From positions 1 to 42,418 of the IMG/VR virus record IMGVR_UViG_3300043331_000313: a stretch of 42,418 nt of DNA; one strand, given 5' to 3'. Origin of the DNA: a virus. Below, in pieces: positions 1 through 8,365 of the stretch; position 1 is the stretch's first letter; each line of letters begins with the position of its first letter. The position numbers and the translations under genes were made by a program. The notes beneath the pieces are model-generated. The model was given only the letters and a program-made list of their open reading frames with translations, was not told the DNA's origin and did not search any database.

Positions 1-97
1 CGCGGCGGGCTTGCTCCTGCTGCCGCTCGTTCGCTTCTGTATCGAGCCGGTCCTGCTCGCCTTCCATCGCCGCCTTGGTGCGGAAATAGGACTCGCC
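1..97. repeat. Terminal direct repeat, left copy (circular contig overlap)
   Basis: Bases 1-97 are identical to 42322-42418. Joining the two copies restores a single open frame across the junction, so the repeat is most simply an assembly overlap of a circular or circularly permuted molecule. It is not evidence for a biological terminal repeat. Confidence 0.93.
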
Positions 98-337
98 CAC
101 ACGGGCCAAACCTTCGATCCAATTCGGAGAGCCAAGCGGACGCATCACGTCTTGGTCCAGCGCCGCCGCGATGGCTTTGGCTTTCGACGCCGTTTCGGGG
201 AACACCATCGGGTCCGCCGCGGGCTCCACAGACGTCAAATCCATAGCGCCCGGCGCGCCGATCAACCCAGGCCCACGTCCTGACAGGTCGAGCATGCGGC
301 GGGGCGGCGCCATGCCAGCGCCAGTGCGTCCAGCCAT
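1..337 (-). CDS. Putative DNA-ejection/internal virion protein, N-terminal part (gene crosses contig junction)
   Basis: This is the first 112 codons or so of a 397-residue protein that starts at ATG 337 and continues, after the circle is closed, at 42321 down to the stop at 41465. The ATG overlaps the stop of the upstream PAPS-reductase-like gene by one base (TGATG). The N-terminus is rich in Gly, Pro and Ala with no signal peptide. The remainder is charged and predicted helical. It lies between a probable ejection protein and a 767-residue virion protein, which suggests an internal virion or ejection role. I recognise no catalytic motif. Confidence 0.8.
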   Translation of the reverse strand, partial: MAGRTGAGMAPPRRMLDLSGRGPGLIGAPGAMDLTSVEPAADPMVFPETASKAKAIAAALDQDVMRPLGSPNWIEGLARVGESYFRTKAAMEGEQDRLDTEANERQQEQARR

Positions 338-1041
338 CAGATCAGCCCCGCCATTGGGCGCAACGCCTCAGCCGTCACAGCGGCGATCTCACGCAGCTTT
401 CCATGCACCACCGCGTATTTGTCGGGGTGATGGTCGCGCATATAATTCAGCTGATTGTCCTTCACGTCGAGAAACGCGGTGCAGTTCCAGCAATCGAGCG
501 AGGATTTCGTGTGGGCGTAGTACGCGGGAATTTCTACGCCGCGCGCTTTCAAGAAAGCGAACACCTCGTCCTCACTCCACCCTTGCAGCGGAAACACATA
601 TTCGATGCCGTCGAGCGTCATCCCATCGCGCACCGGCGACTTGTACGCCTCGCTGTTACGCTGACCGCGAATGATGCGGGTGATGCCTCGCTCCACCATC
701 GCGTTATGCAGCGGACGCCAGAAATTCGCCGCGCAGCATTCGTTCCAGCCGCGAAGCAACGGGCCTTGTGTGCTCATGCAGGCTTTGCCGATCGCGCTCT
801 GCGCAACAGGCAGCACATCGACCGGCCAGCCGTGCTCAGCGATGTCGCTCAACACATCGGTCCGCACCTCCAGGAAGTGCGGAACCTCGGCGGACACGCG
901 CGCCATCAAATCGAGCGTTTCTGGAAACGCCGCCCCAGTGTTGAGCCACACCACCAGAATTTCATCTAGCTCGGGGCGCATGACCTCCAGCACCGCCAAG
1001 CTGTCCTTGCCGCCGCCGAATTGAAGCGCTGTGGTGAGCAT
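337..1041 (-). CDS. PAPS reductase / adenine-nucleotide alpha-hydrolase family protein
   Basis: A 234-residue PP-loop ATPase-like protein. The nucleotide-binding PP-loop FGGGKDS lies at residues 8-14. The body matches the phosphoadenosine phosphosulfate reductase fold, with VVWLNTGAAFPET following the loop and an arginine-containing IIRGQRNSE segment. Cysteines occur in GKACMS, NECCAA and LDCWNC, so a metal or Fe-S site is possible. Members reduce PAPS or activate sulfur or nucleotides; phage members are largely uncharacterised. Start ATG 1041 overlaps the previous stop (TAATG) and the stop overlaps the next start. A metabolic enzyme translationally coupled to virion genes on both sides is odd. 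Assimilatory sulfate reduction is only one possibility; nucleic-acid sulfur modification is another. Confidence 0.85.
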   Translation of the reverse strand: MLTTALQFGGGKDSLAVLEVMRPELDEILVVWLNTGAAFPETLDLMARVSAEVPHFLEVRTDVLSDIAEHGWPVDVLPVAQSAIGKACMSTQGPLLRGWNECCAANFWRPLHNAMVERGITRIIRGQRNSEAYKSPVRDGMTLDGIEYVFPLQGWSEDEVFAFLKARGVEIPAYYAHTKSSLDCWNCTAFLDVKDNQLNYMRDHHPDKYAVVHGKLREIAAVTAEALRPMAGLI

Positions 1042-2042
1042 TAGAACACCATGAGCGCCGTACCGGCGAGGCCCGCCACCGCGCCGCCGGTCGAAGCGTT
1101 CGCCGCCCCCTGGGCGTTTGCCGCGTTCACAGCTTGCCCATAGTTCGATTGCACCAAGCCGGAATAATCAGTCGGCGCCACCCGCGTCGCCGCCGCTTGG
1201 CCGGGATTGATCGGCGTGGTTTGTACGCCAGACATCAACGCAATGATCTCGTTCAGCGGGTTTTGCCGGTCCGCGAGGTCCGCCGTGGTGTCGAAGCCGT
1301 ACTGCCGCTCAGCATCACCCAAATTCGTGTCGCGCTGCGTCAGTAGCTCCGCAAGCGACTGTCCACGCCCCGCCACGTCCTGCGCGAAGCCTTGACCAAG
1401 CTCACTTGTAGCTTGTGCGCGCTGGCGCGTGGCGTTGTCATCGGCGGCGAGCAAGGCCCTAGCAAAAGCGTCACCCTTGCCGGTGTTGAAGCTCTCCATC
1501 TCAGAGCCGAACGCTTCCGTGCCGGCGTTGACGCCTTGATTGGCGAGGCGCGTGCGCAGCGATTCTTCGGAACGATCAAACTCCGCGTCCAACCCTTGCG
1601 TCGCCAGGTCAAACGAACGCTGCCGCACATCGTCGCCAAAATTCCCCAGCGTTGAGGGATCGTACTTCGAGGCGTCGAAATCACCGCCCAGCGCGTCGGC
1701 CAGATTCAACGGCCCGCCCGTTGCTGCGTTCACGTCGAACCGGCGCGACTCGTAGGGCTTTGACAAAAGATCGGTGACGCGATCGGTCTGCGAAATGCCC
1801 AACTCGCCCAGCTTTTGGCCCTGGGTCTGCGACAATTCCCGAAGCCGCTTTTCCTCCGGGCTTTCCGTGACGGTCTGCGTCCAGCGGTCGCCTTGGTTGT
1901 TGTACGTCACAGAGCCGTACGGCGTGACCTGGTTGACGCGATTGAGCTCAGCTTCCGTGCGCGCGGTCTTCTCGTTCATCGCCGTTTGCGCGTTGGCGGT
2001 GGTGACGGGATCAGGCGGCGTGGGCGCTTTGGGCGAAGACAT
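1041..2042 (-). CDS. Putative DNA-ejection / internal virion protein
   Basis: 333 residues. The N-terminus is proline-rich (SSPKAPTPPDP), followed by a threonine/asparagine-rich stretch with VNQVTPYGSVTYN, a pattern common near the start of podovirus internal virion and tail proteins. The middle is a long polar helical region. The end is a short Gly/Ala-rich hydrophobic tail (GGAVAGLAGTALMVF) that could insert into a membrane. It begins inside the last 32 bases of the GNAT gene and is followed by the PAPS-reductase-like gene. The ejection role is inferred from position and composition, not from a diagnostic motif. Confidence 0.65.
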   Translation of the reverse strand: MSSPKAPTPPDPVTTANAQTAMNEKTARTEAELNRVNQVTPYGSVTYNNQGDRWTQTVTESPEEKRLRELSQTQGQKLGELGISQTDRVTDLLSKPYESRRFDVNAATGGPLNLADALGGDFDASKYDPSTLGNFGDDVRQRSFDLATQGLDAEFDRSEESLRTRLANQGVNAGTEAFGSEMESFNTGKGDAFARALLAADDNATRQRAQATSELGQGFAQDVAGRGQSLAELLTQRDTNLGDAERQYGFDTTADLADRQNPLNEIIALMSGVQTTPINPGQAAATRVAPTDYSGLVQSNYGQAVNAANAQGAANASTGGAVAGLAGTALMVF

Positions 2043-2463
2043 CGGTGTAATGTTCCCAGTGGAATTTGCGGCTGATCACGACATCCTCGGAGCCGTAATG
2101 GTGAGACAGGATCGCCTCAGGCTGGAAGCCAAGGCCCCAGACGAATTTGAGCGCCCGGCGATTGCTGCGCGGCGTCGCGCTCCAGAGCTTGTGACACCCG
2201 CACGTATTGAAGCCGTAATCGAACATCGCATCCACGGCCTTGCGTGCACGCAGCCAGCGCGGATCGGACGCGGCGGCGCTCACCTGGATCGTGCCGTGAT
2301 CCGGCTGCCATTGGTGAAACACCACCACGCCAAGCACGTTGTCGCGGTCATCCGCGATCCCGATGGCGCGGGCATCGTCGGCAAACTGGCGCCCGTACAT
2401 GCCGGGCATGTGCTCCACCGCCCATTGGGTGAGGTCTGCGGATCGGTCGAGAATGACCCTCAC
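2011..2463 (-). CDS. GNAT-family N-acetyltransferase
   Basis: 150 residues with the layout of a GNAT fold. An N-terminal half ends in the strand NVLGVVVFHQW. A central segment GTIQVSAAASDPRWLRARKAV is followed by helix AMFDYGFNTCGCHKLWSAT. The segment PRSNRRALKFVWGLGFQPEA matches the N-x2-A-x3-hydrophobic-LGF pattern typical of the acetyl-CoA-binding C-terminal half. Substrate is unknown. It overlaps the stabilisation-protein stop by 4 bases (ATGA), so it is expressed with head-tail genes. Stand-alone GNAT proteins at this position occur in other podovirus-like genomes, suggesting modification of a virion or host target. Confidence 0.8.
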   Translation of the reverse strand: MRVILDRSADLTQWAVEHMPGMYGRQFADDARAIGIADDRDNVLGVVVFHQWQPDHGTIQVSAAASDPRWLRARKAVDAMFDYGFNTCGCHKLWSATPRSNRRALKFVWGLGFQPEAILSHHYGSEDVVISRKFHWEHYTDVFAQSAHAA

Positions 2464-4028
2464 CTTTGCCCGCCCATCTCGTAGCGCAGATTGATCCCGT
2501 TTAGCGCAAAGGCGCTTTGATTGGATCGCGCTTCCATCACAATCGACACAGCATAGCCCTCACCCGACACCGCGCGCCATTGCCGCGTCGTCGTGTCCTC
2601 GCCGCCCCACAGATTCGTGCCCCAAATCCCCGAGCCCCATACAAGCGCGTTGGTGATGGTCGAGAACGGCCAAGGCGGCAGCGGGGGCGCATCGGAGTAA
2701 TCCACGCGGCCCACCATCCGCACCGCCGCGCGCGTTGATGTCGTCAACACCGGACGCGCCTCCATGAGCGTCTTCACATTGCCCGGCGCCTGCAACACGG
2801 TCCAAGCCGTATCGAGCCGCGCCGTGATGTCCTCGCCGTCATCGCTCGAACTGTTGAAGCACAGATGCACACCGCCATCGGAAGCCCCCGCATAGAGCGC
2901 GCCGCCGAACACCTCGAACGTCTCGAAATCCCAGCCGGTGAAGCGGCCCCAGGCTCCGTTGATGCGGCTGCGCACGAACTGCACCGCCGTTTCCGTGCCG
3001 GATGGCGCATTGATCAGCACCAAATCCTCGGAGGGGATGAACACGCCTTCCCAACCATCAAATCCCTGCCCAGACGTGGCCGCGAGCCGGAACGGCGTGG
3101 AAATCACTGCGCTGAGATACGGAATCGCATCTGGCGAATTGCCGGCGGACATGATCTGCAACACCGACACAAGGCCGTTGCGGGTGATCACGCCAAGATC
3201 AGCGCCCAAATCCACCAAGGGGCGGTCACCGATCGGCTCGCCCACATACCAGCGGCCCACCAAGGCCCACTCATCCGCGTCGCCGGGATTGAGCCCCGCA
3301 TAAACCGCGATCTCACCCTCACTCGTCAGCGCGACGAAATAATCATCGAGCCCGGCGCCGCCATCCTTGGACAGCGAGCCCAGAGCGATAAGCCGGCCGC
3401 CATAGCCAAACACCGCGCCCAACGGGAAATTCGCCACCGTGCCGGCGATGCTCTGCACCGGCAGGTATCCCATCGTCAGCGTGTTCTTGAAGATGAAGAA
3501 CAGCCGCTCCTTGAACTCACAGACATAGGAAATGTCGTTGTCGGTGTAGGTCGTGATCGATAGCGAGGGCGTGGCCCAGGCGCTGCCGTTCCAGTGGCGC
3601 GGATCGTCCAGGCCGTTGCAAATCCACAGAAACGAGCCGCCTGACGTGGTGATGTTGGTGTGGCTGAAGCGTGCGTTGGTCAGGCTCGACACCACAGCCG
3701 CGCCGACAGAGCCCGGCGTGGTGACGTTGAATATGCTGTCCCCGGCAGCGGCGAACAGCGTGGACGAGCCGCCGGCATTGTACGCCATCAGCGTTTCAAC
3801 CGGGTCGGTGATGCCCGTCACATGCTCCGTGTAGCCGGCGCGCATCTCCAGCGCGACGCCGCGCGTGACCCAATTGTCGAACGTGCGCGCGCGGGTTTGC
3901 GGCAGCTCTGCAACTGGCGTTTCAGTATCCCATCCCTGCGTCGGCGCGGGCAACAACGTCGAACGCCCGCGCGCCAGGGGAACATTGTTCCTGCGGGTGC
4001 GGACCGTTGACGCCAGCGCTTGTCTCAC
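2460..4028 (-). CDS. P22 gp10-like packaged-DNA stabilisation / tail accessory protein
   Basis: 522 residues. The central part has the repeated beta-propeller-like pattern of gp10-type proteins: DDYFVALTSEGEIAVYAG, a Trp-rich strand WALVGRWYVGEPIG, and LGVITRNGLVSVLQ, near residues 230-300. These proteins sit below the portal and close the head after packaging. It follows the gp4-like adaptor with an ATGA overlap, the same order as in P22. The first 35 residues are basic and polar. I see no enzymatic motif. The assignment rests on the pattern plus gene order. Confidence 0.8.
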   Translation of the reverse strand: MRQALASTVRTRRNNVPLARGRSTLLPAPTQGWDTETPVAELPQTRARTFDNWVTRGVALEMRAGYTEHVTGITDPVETLMAYNAGGSSTLFAAAGDSIFNVTTPGSVGAAVVSSLTNARFSHTNITTSGGSFLWICNGLDDPRHWNGSAWATPSLSITTYTDNDISYVCEFKERLFFIFKNTLTMGYLPVQSIAGTVANFPLGAVFGYGGRLIALGSLSKDGGAGLDDYFVALTSEGEIAVYAGLNPGDADEWALVGRWYVGEPIGDRPLVDLGADLGVITRNGLVSVLQIMSAGNSPDAIPYLSAVISTPFRLAATSGQGFDGWEGVFIPSEDLVLINAPSGTETAVQFVRSRINGAWGRFTGWDFETFEVFGGALYAGASDGGVHLCFNSSSDDGEDITARLDTAWTVLQAPGNVKTLMEARPVLTTSTRAAVRMVGRVDYSDAPPLPPWPFSTITNALVWGSGIWGTNLWGGEDTTTRQWRAVSGEGYAVSIVMEARSNQSAFALNGINLRYEMGGQR

Positions 4029-4735
4029 GGCGCGCCGGTGAACCCTGTCTCTGGAACGAGCGGATGGCTCAACGGCTCAAAGTCCGGCGGCGCCACCATC
4101 AGCGTCCGCGCACCGCGCGACGCGTTGATCTCGCTCTCGACTCGCATCTCGTAATCCTTGAGCGCTTCGGCATAGTCGCGGCCCTTGGTTTTGAGATAGC
4201 GCCACACCACGCCGAGGATGAGCATTTCCTCGTCGAGCACGTAATTGTCGGTGTCGGCGGTGAAGGCCGTCTTGTAGGTCGTGCCATCCGCCGCCAGCAC
4301 CGGCGTGTTGATGATGTATTCATACGCAATCGTGTCCGCGACGGTCGGCGCGGGGAAAATGTGCAGCCCGTCGTAACGGAACATTGCATGTTGCTGGATC
4401 GTGGACGTGACCGGCTGGCCAAACGCCAGCGCCCATTCCTGTGCATTGAGCGGGCCGGCGATCTGCCGATCGGTCGATCGGTTCCAGAACGTGTCTGGGA
4501 TCGAGCGCGCGAAATCCGACGCCTTGCCGCTTGCCTGCAATGACGCCAGCGAAGCCGTGAAGCTCTGCGTGCGCGTCAGCTGCGGCCAATCCTTGCGCCG
4601 CGTGACTTCGCGGGCCTCCTTGTTCGCCAAGCGTAGAAGCAGGTTTTGCGTTTCCTGCCCGTCCGCCGCCACGGCTGCCGTGACTGTCAGCGAGCACTCG
4701 CGCTGCACTTCCTGCATTGCCGTCAGCAGCGTCAC
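4025..4735 (-). CDS. gp4-like head-tail adaptor protein
   Basis: 236 residues. The pattern LLTAMQEVQRECS, then ETQNLLLRLANKEAREVTRRKDWPQL in the first 50 residues, is typical of podovirus adaptor proteins that attach beneath the portal. The C-terminal half contains a helical segment (LDEEMLILGVVWRYLKTKGRD) where many relatives keep a similar motif. It lies between a coiled-coil protein and the gp10-like stabiliser, each with ATGA overlaps. The expected role is to extend the portal and dock the tail. Confidence 0.75.
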   Translation of the reverse strand: MTLLTAMQEVQRECSLTVTAAVAADGQETQNLLLRLANKEAREVTRRKDWPQLTRTQSFTASLASLQASGKASDFARSIPDTFWNRSTDRQIAGPLNAQEWALAFGQPVTSTIQQHAMFRYDGLHIFPAPTVADTIAYEYIINTPVLAADGTTYKTAFTADTDNYVLDEEMLILGVVWRYLKTKGRDYAEALKDYEMRVESEINASRGARTLMVAPPDFEPLSHPLVPETGFTGAP

Positions 4736-5430
4736 AGGCGCGCGCCTCCGCCAATCTCAACTTCCTCGGGCACGTCCACGAGAATGTCGTCATCGGCCTG
4801 CACAGCGCGGCGCCCCTTCGCCTTTGGCTTGTCGAAGCCGACATTGTTTTGCTTGGCTTGCAGATCGGAAATGATCTGCGCCTGCTCATCCAGGCGCTTT
4901 TGGAGCCGCGCGATCTCAGCGCGCGCCTCAGCGTCGCCGCCAGCTTCCTTCGCCGCCGCGAGCCACGATTGCGCCTTAGCGCGCCACTCGCGGCCCTTGG
5001 CGCGGATATTGTCGAGTGCGCCGTCCGGCAGATCGGCCAATTGCTGCACCGTGTAGACGTTGCCGTCCTTGAACGCGCGCACCAGCGCCACGTCCATCAG
5101 CGGCCACTGCTCCAGCGGCGTGCCGGCTCCAGCGGGAGCCTGCTTTTGCGCCCATTGGTCGTAGACGCCCTTGAAGCGCCGCATGACCTGCTGGTCGATC
5201 TTCTGAACTTCGCTTCCGTCGTCCTGCGCAACGTGGCGCATGATCTCGTAAATGGGCGAGCCGGACTTTTGGCCCGGAGCCACCACGCGGAGAAAGACAA
5301 CCCGATCATAGACCGCTGGCCCGGCAGCGCTGGCGCGCTCGTTCTTGACCGCCTGTTCTGAGAAGAACACCAGCAGCGTCGAACTCTTGGGCGCGCCCTC
5401 GTCCAAGTGAAAATACGGACCTTGTTCCAT
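4732..5430 (-). CDS. Hypothetical head-module protein with C-terminal coiled coil
   Basis: 232 residues, soluble, no signal peptide. The N-terminal 110 residues look globular (YDRVVFLRVVAPGQKSGSPI). Residues about 160-195 form a likely coiled coil (ARAEIARLQKRLDEQAQIIS), and the tail is charged. It follows the decoration-like protein after a 21-base gap and overlaps the adaptor gene by 4 bases (ATGA). Position between coat and adaptor genes implies an assembly or minor head role. I cannot assign it to a named family. Confidence 0.8.
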   Translation of the reverse strand: MEQGPYFHLDEGAPKSSTLLVFFSEQAVKNERASAAGPAVYDRVVFLRVVAPGQKSGSPIYEIMRHVAQDDGSEVQKIDQQVMRRFKGVYDQWAQKQAPAGAGTPLEQWPLMDVALVRAFKDGNVYTVQQLADLPDGALDNIRAKGREWRAKAQSWLAAAKEAGGDAEARAEIARLQKRLDEQAQIISDLQAKQNNVGFDKPKAKGRRAVQADDDILVDVPEEVEIGGGARL

Positions 5431-5451
5431 GATCGGGTTGTCTCCAGTTGC

Positions 5452-5949
5452 TTAGGTGGTGGAATCGAACACGGTGATGCACTTGGGATAGTCGAGCATC
5501 GCCACCGTGTTCGCCGCGCCGCCGCCGCCCACCGCCGTCACGAGACGCGCGCCCACGATCGGGGCCGAACTCGTGATATCAGTAGACCCGACAGCGCCCG
5601 TGGTGCCGCTCGTATAGAGCTGCACATCAGCCGCCGCGGAGGCGACGCCATACGCCGCCGAGCAATAGCCACGCACCTGGAACCAGCCGTAATCCTCATC
5701 CGCGAACGTGGCCGGAGCCACGGCGAGAATGGGGCTGGCAATGCCAAGCGCATGGGTCAGCGCGGTCGCGTCGAAGTTTTCATCGATTGCGACCCAGAAG
5801 CCCGCCGTTACGGCGCCTTCCGCCTTCGCGTAGATGAATTCCTTTTCGCCATTGGCGCTTTGGACAACGGCGCGTTCGCCAAGGGCGAAGCCCGCTTCGT
5901 TGGTCGAAGGCGTGTCCGTGAGGGTCACGCCCATTTTGGGATAGCTCAT
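5452..5949 (-). CDS. Putative capsid decoration / head-stabilising protein
   Basis: 165 residues starting at ATG 5949, five bases after the coat gene stop, with GGAG upstream as ribosome site. A longer start at 6012 lies inside the coat gene and has no such site. The protein is small, Gly/Ala/Thr-rich and beta-like (GFALGERAVVQSANGEKEFI; then VAIDENFDA and WFQVRGYC), as are many decoration proteins encoded next to coat genes. The function is inferred from position and composition. Confidence 0.65.
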   Translation of the reverse strand: MSYPKMGVTLTDTPSTNEAGFALGERAVVQSANGEKEFIYAKAEGAVTAGFWVAIDENFDATALTHALGIASPILAVAPATFADEDYGWFQVRGYCSAAYGVASAAADVQLYTSGTTGAVGSTDITSSAPIVGARLVTAVGGGGAANTVAMLDYPKCITVFDSTT

Positions 5950-5954
5950 GGCGC

Positions 5955-6938
5955 TTACTCCTTCACCTTGCCTTGCAGCATGCGGTTGGAGCAGGTCATG
6001 TTGCCCGCCCACAATTGCAGCTGCACCATCGCGTCTTGATTGAGGGAATGACGCTCCCCGCCGATCACTTCCATGTCGCGATCCGTGTGGGTCACGAACG
6101 AAAGGTAATCGGTGTTGAGGAAGAACGCCGTGGCGTTGGCGACCGAGTTCGAGTCGTTCATGTTGCCGCCGATGCCGCCTTCAAGGACGCAGTCCATGTT
6201 GACGAACTTCAGCGTGTCGAAGCCCGATCGGCCCTCGCTCGTCCCGCTGATGCGCTGGATGCCGGTGAGCGACCGCCAGTACATCTGGTAATAGACGTTC
6301 GAGAACAGGCCCAAGTCCGGCTTGTCGCCATTCCGGGTCAGCTGGATGTAGAGGTTCTGCATCCAGTCCTGAATGTTGTCCTTCGTCGTCGCGCCGCTGT
6401 TGTACGTCGTGGCGTCGAGGATCTTCGATTGCCAGAACGTGTAGGTGTTGGCGTCGATGCCGCCGACTTGGTTTGTCACGGTGGTGGGCACCAAGAGGCC
6501 GAGACCGCCGATTTCCTTACCGCCCGAGCCGGTGCCGTCCGCATGCACCTGCGCGCCCATCTGGTTCACATAGGTGCGCCGTGCGTTGTTGATCTTGCTG
6601 GAGAGCAGCTTGATCACAGCGTGGCGGCCGGAATTGCGGATTTGCTCCAGGCCGGAGATTGACACTGCGATAGACGCCTGTTTCCAGTCGTACACCGCCG
6701 CGTCGATGAAGTCGTTCACGCTGATGTTGAGCGTTTCGTACCCGCTGTAGAACTGGAACGAGCCGTTTTCGGCATATTCCAGCGGGATAACGATGTCCCG
6801 ACCGCCGTCGAGCGTCATCTTGTTCTTTTTGCGGAGCCGATTGTAGAAGGGCACGTTGTCGCTCATGTTGTCCACGAGTTCATCGCGTCGATTGCGAAGC
6901 GTGGTGGCGACCAACTGCCCGATATTAATCGAGGCCAT
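5955..6938 (-). CDS. Major capsid protein
   Basis: 327 residues. The N-terminus (RNRRDELVDNMSDNVPFYNR) is followed by a strand set around GGRDIVIPLEYAENGSFQFY and YETLNISVNDF, then GLEQIRNSGRHAVI and DGTGSGGKEIGGLGLL. This is the signature order of a widespread HK97-fold coat family in podovirus-like phages. It lies directly after the scaffold gene. No protease gene is seen nearby, so maturation may not require cleavage of a delta domain. Confidence 0.92.
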   Translation of the reverse strand: MASINIGQLVATTLRNRRDELVDNMSDNVPFYNRLRKKNKMTLDGGRDIVIPLEYAENGSFQFYSGYETLNISVNDFIDAAVYDWKQASIAVSISGLEQIRNSGRHAVIKLLSSKINNARRTYVNQMGAQVHADGTGSGGKEIGGLGLLVPTTVTNQVGGIDANTYTFWQSKILDATTYNSGATTKDNIQDWMQNLYIQLTRNGDKPDLGLFSNVYYQMYWRSLTGIQRISGTSEGRSGFDTLKFVNMDCVLEGGIGGNMNDSNSVANATAFFLNTDYLSFVTHTDRDMEVIGGERHSLNQDAMVQLQLWAGNMTCSNRMLQGKVKE

Positions 6939-6971
6939 TGGCTTCTTTCCTGATCAGAGCGGGAAGCGTGA

Positions 6972-8006
6972 TCAGCCGGCGTCGAGCAGCGAGCCGATCT
7001 CTTCTTCCAGCGACATTTTGGGGGATGACCGCGCGCCGCCATTGACGGTCCCGCGATCTCGGGTGTCCAAGCTCTTGGCTCTGGCGCGCTCCACGCCGGC
7101 CTTCTGCTGCTGTGCAAGCATCAGAGGCCGCGTGGCCGGGTGAGCCCAAATGGCTTGGTCGTAGAGCTGGTCAAGGGTGGCTTGCGGGTTCCGCTGGAAG
7201 GCTGCCTTGATCTCCGGGTCGCCCCGGATGATCGTCAGCATGGCGTTCTCGACGGTCGCAAAATGATCCTTGCCGTTGGACCAGTCTTCGATGGTTTTGG
7301 CGATCTGCGCGCGCGTCTGTTGCGCGGCGCCGGTCTGCATCTGTGTGATCGCGCCCTGCAATTGCTGCACGGTCTGGCGAAGTGCGTTGATTTCCGGATC
7401 GGGCGCGGCCTGCGGCGGCAGCGGCTCCAACTTCTTGCCGATCTCGGCCAAGTCCAAGCCCACGGAGCGCGCCAGCATGTCCAGCGCATTCACCGGGTCC
7501 TTGCGAAACTCAACATCCCAGCTCAGCAGGTTCGAGACGTATTGCTGCGGCGCAATGCCGTGCTTTTGAAGCTCTTCGGCGTACGGCTCCAGCGTCTTTT
7601 CGATCGGCTCCCACGCCTTGATCTTGCGCCCGCTGTCGGACATGCCGCGCTGCACTTCGTCTTCACGCGCCTTCAGGGCACCGCGCAGGCTCTCCGGCAG
7701 CTTGTCCCAGGGGCCGTATTCCTCGCGATACCAGGCCGGCTTCCAGGGCTGCTTGGCGTCCTTCGCCGCGGGCTGCGCCTCAGTGGGCTTTTCAGCGACC
7801 GGCTCCTCTTTGCCGTCCTTGCGCACGAAACGCCGGCCCTCACGCACATATTCGGCGCTGTCGCTTTTGGGGAACGGGTCGGGCTTGTCGGCTGGCGGGT
7901 CGCGCGGCTTGGCGCTGACATGATCGTCCTCGGGAGGAAGGCCCTGGCCGTCGAGCGCCGCATCCAGATCGCCGCTGAAGTCGATGTCGTCGTCAGCCGT
8001 GCTCAT
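6972..8006 (-). CDS. Scaffolding protein
   Basis: 344 residues, highly charged with no obvious enzymatic motif. The first 100 residues are acidic and Pro/Lys-rich. The middle is helical, with a likely coiled coil near residues 200-240 (INALRQTVQQLQGAITQMQ). The C-terminus (SLEEEIGSLLDAG) is a short amphipathic helix. It lies just upstream of the coat gene and downstream of the portal, the usual scaffold position, and overlaps the preceding gene by 4 bases. Assigned by position and composition. Confidence 0.75.
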   Translation of the reverse strand: MSTADDDIDFSGDLDAALDGQGLPPEDDHVSAKPRDPPADKPDPFPKSDSAEYVREGRRFVRKDGKEEPVAEKPTEAQPAAKDAKQPWKPAWYREEYGPWDKLPESLRGALKAREDEVQRGMSDSGRKIKAWEPIEKTLEPYAEELQKHGIAPQQYVSNLLSWDVEFRKDPVNALDMLARSVGLDLAEIGKKLEPLPPQAAPDPEINALRQTVQQLQGAITQMQTGAAQQTRAQIAKTIEDWSNGKDHFATVENAMLTIIRGDPEIKAAFQRNPQATLDQLYDQAIWAHPATRPLMLAQQQKAGVERARAKSLDTRDRGTVNGGARSSPKMSLEEEIGSLLDAG

Positions 8007-8365
8007 AGAACAAAATCTCCAACGTCGTTTTCCGAGCTGATGCCCATTTCATGCAGGGCGTCGTTGACCCCCGCTTCGATCACGTCTTGCTTGATCTCGA
8101 TGTCGCGCGGGCGCGTCGCCGCGTCGTACTCATTGCCAAGCTCGATACAGCCCGTTTCCTTGGTCAGCCGGCGAAACTCGCTCTTGCTGTCCACGCGCTT
8201 CAGCGCTGCGTGATGGTAGAGCCCGTTGATCCCGCCCAGGCTGTCGCTGATGACGAAGGGCGCGGGGAAGTCCGAGCGCGCCGGCTTATCGGGCAGGCAA
8301 TTGTGCGGCCACGCATGCAGCGCGTGCATGTCGCCGCAGAAACGGCACAGACGGAAGCGCGCCAT
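8003..8365 (-). CDS. Small Cys/His-containing protein between portal and scaffold
   Basis: 120 residues. The N-terminus carries CRFCGDMHALHAWPHNC, with three cysteines and several histidines within 17 residues, consistent with a zinc knuckle. The rest is soluble: a central SLGGINGLYHH segment, then a charged helical part ending SSENDVGDFVL. It starts at the last base of the portal stop and overlaps the scaffold gene by 4 bases. Small Cys/His proteins recur at this position in podovirus-like genomes, but I know no assigned function. Confidence 0.8.
   Translation of the reverse strand: MARFRLCRFCGDMHALHAWPHNCLPDKPARSDFPAPFVISDSLGGINGLYHHAALKRVDSKSEFRRLTKETGCIELGNEYDAATRPRDIEIKQDVIEAGVNDALHEMGISSENDVGDFVL

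Noticed and set aside
1-97. Biological short direct terminal repeat as in T7-like phages
   Set aside because: The repeat falls inside a gene and the frame continues across the join, which fits an assembly overlap of a circular map; coverage data would be needed to claim true ends.
7140-8213. Plus-strand open frame of 357 codons
   Set aside because: Antisense shadow of the scaffold gene and its upstream neighbour.
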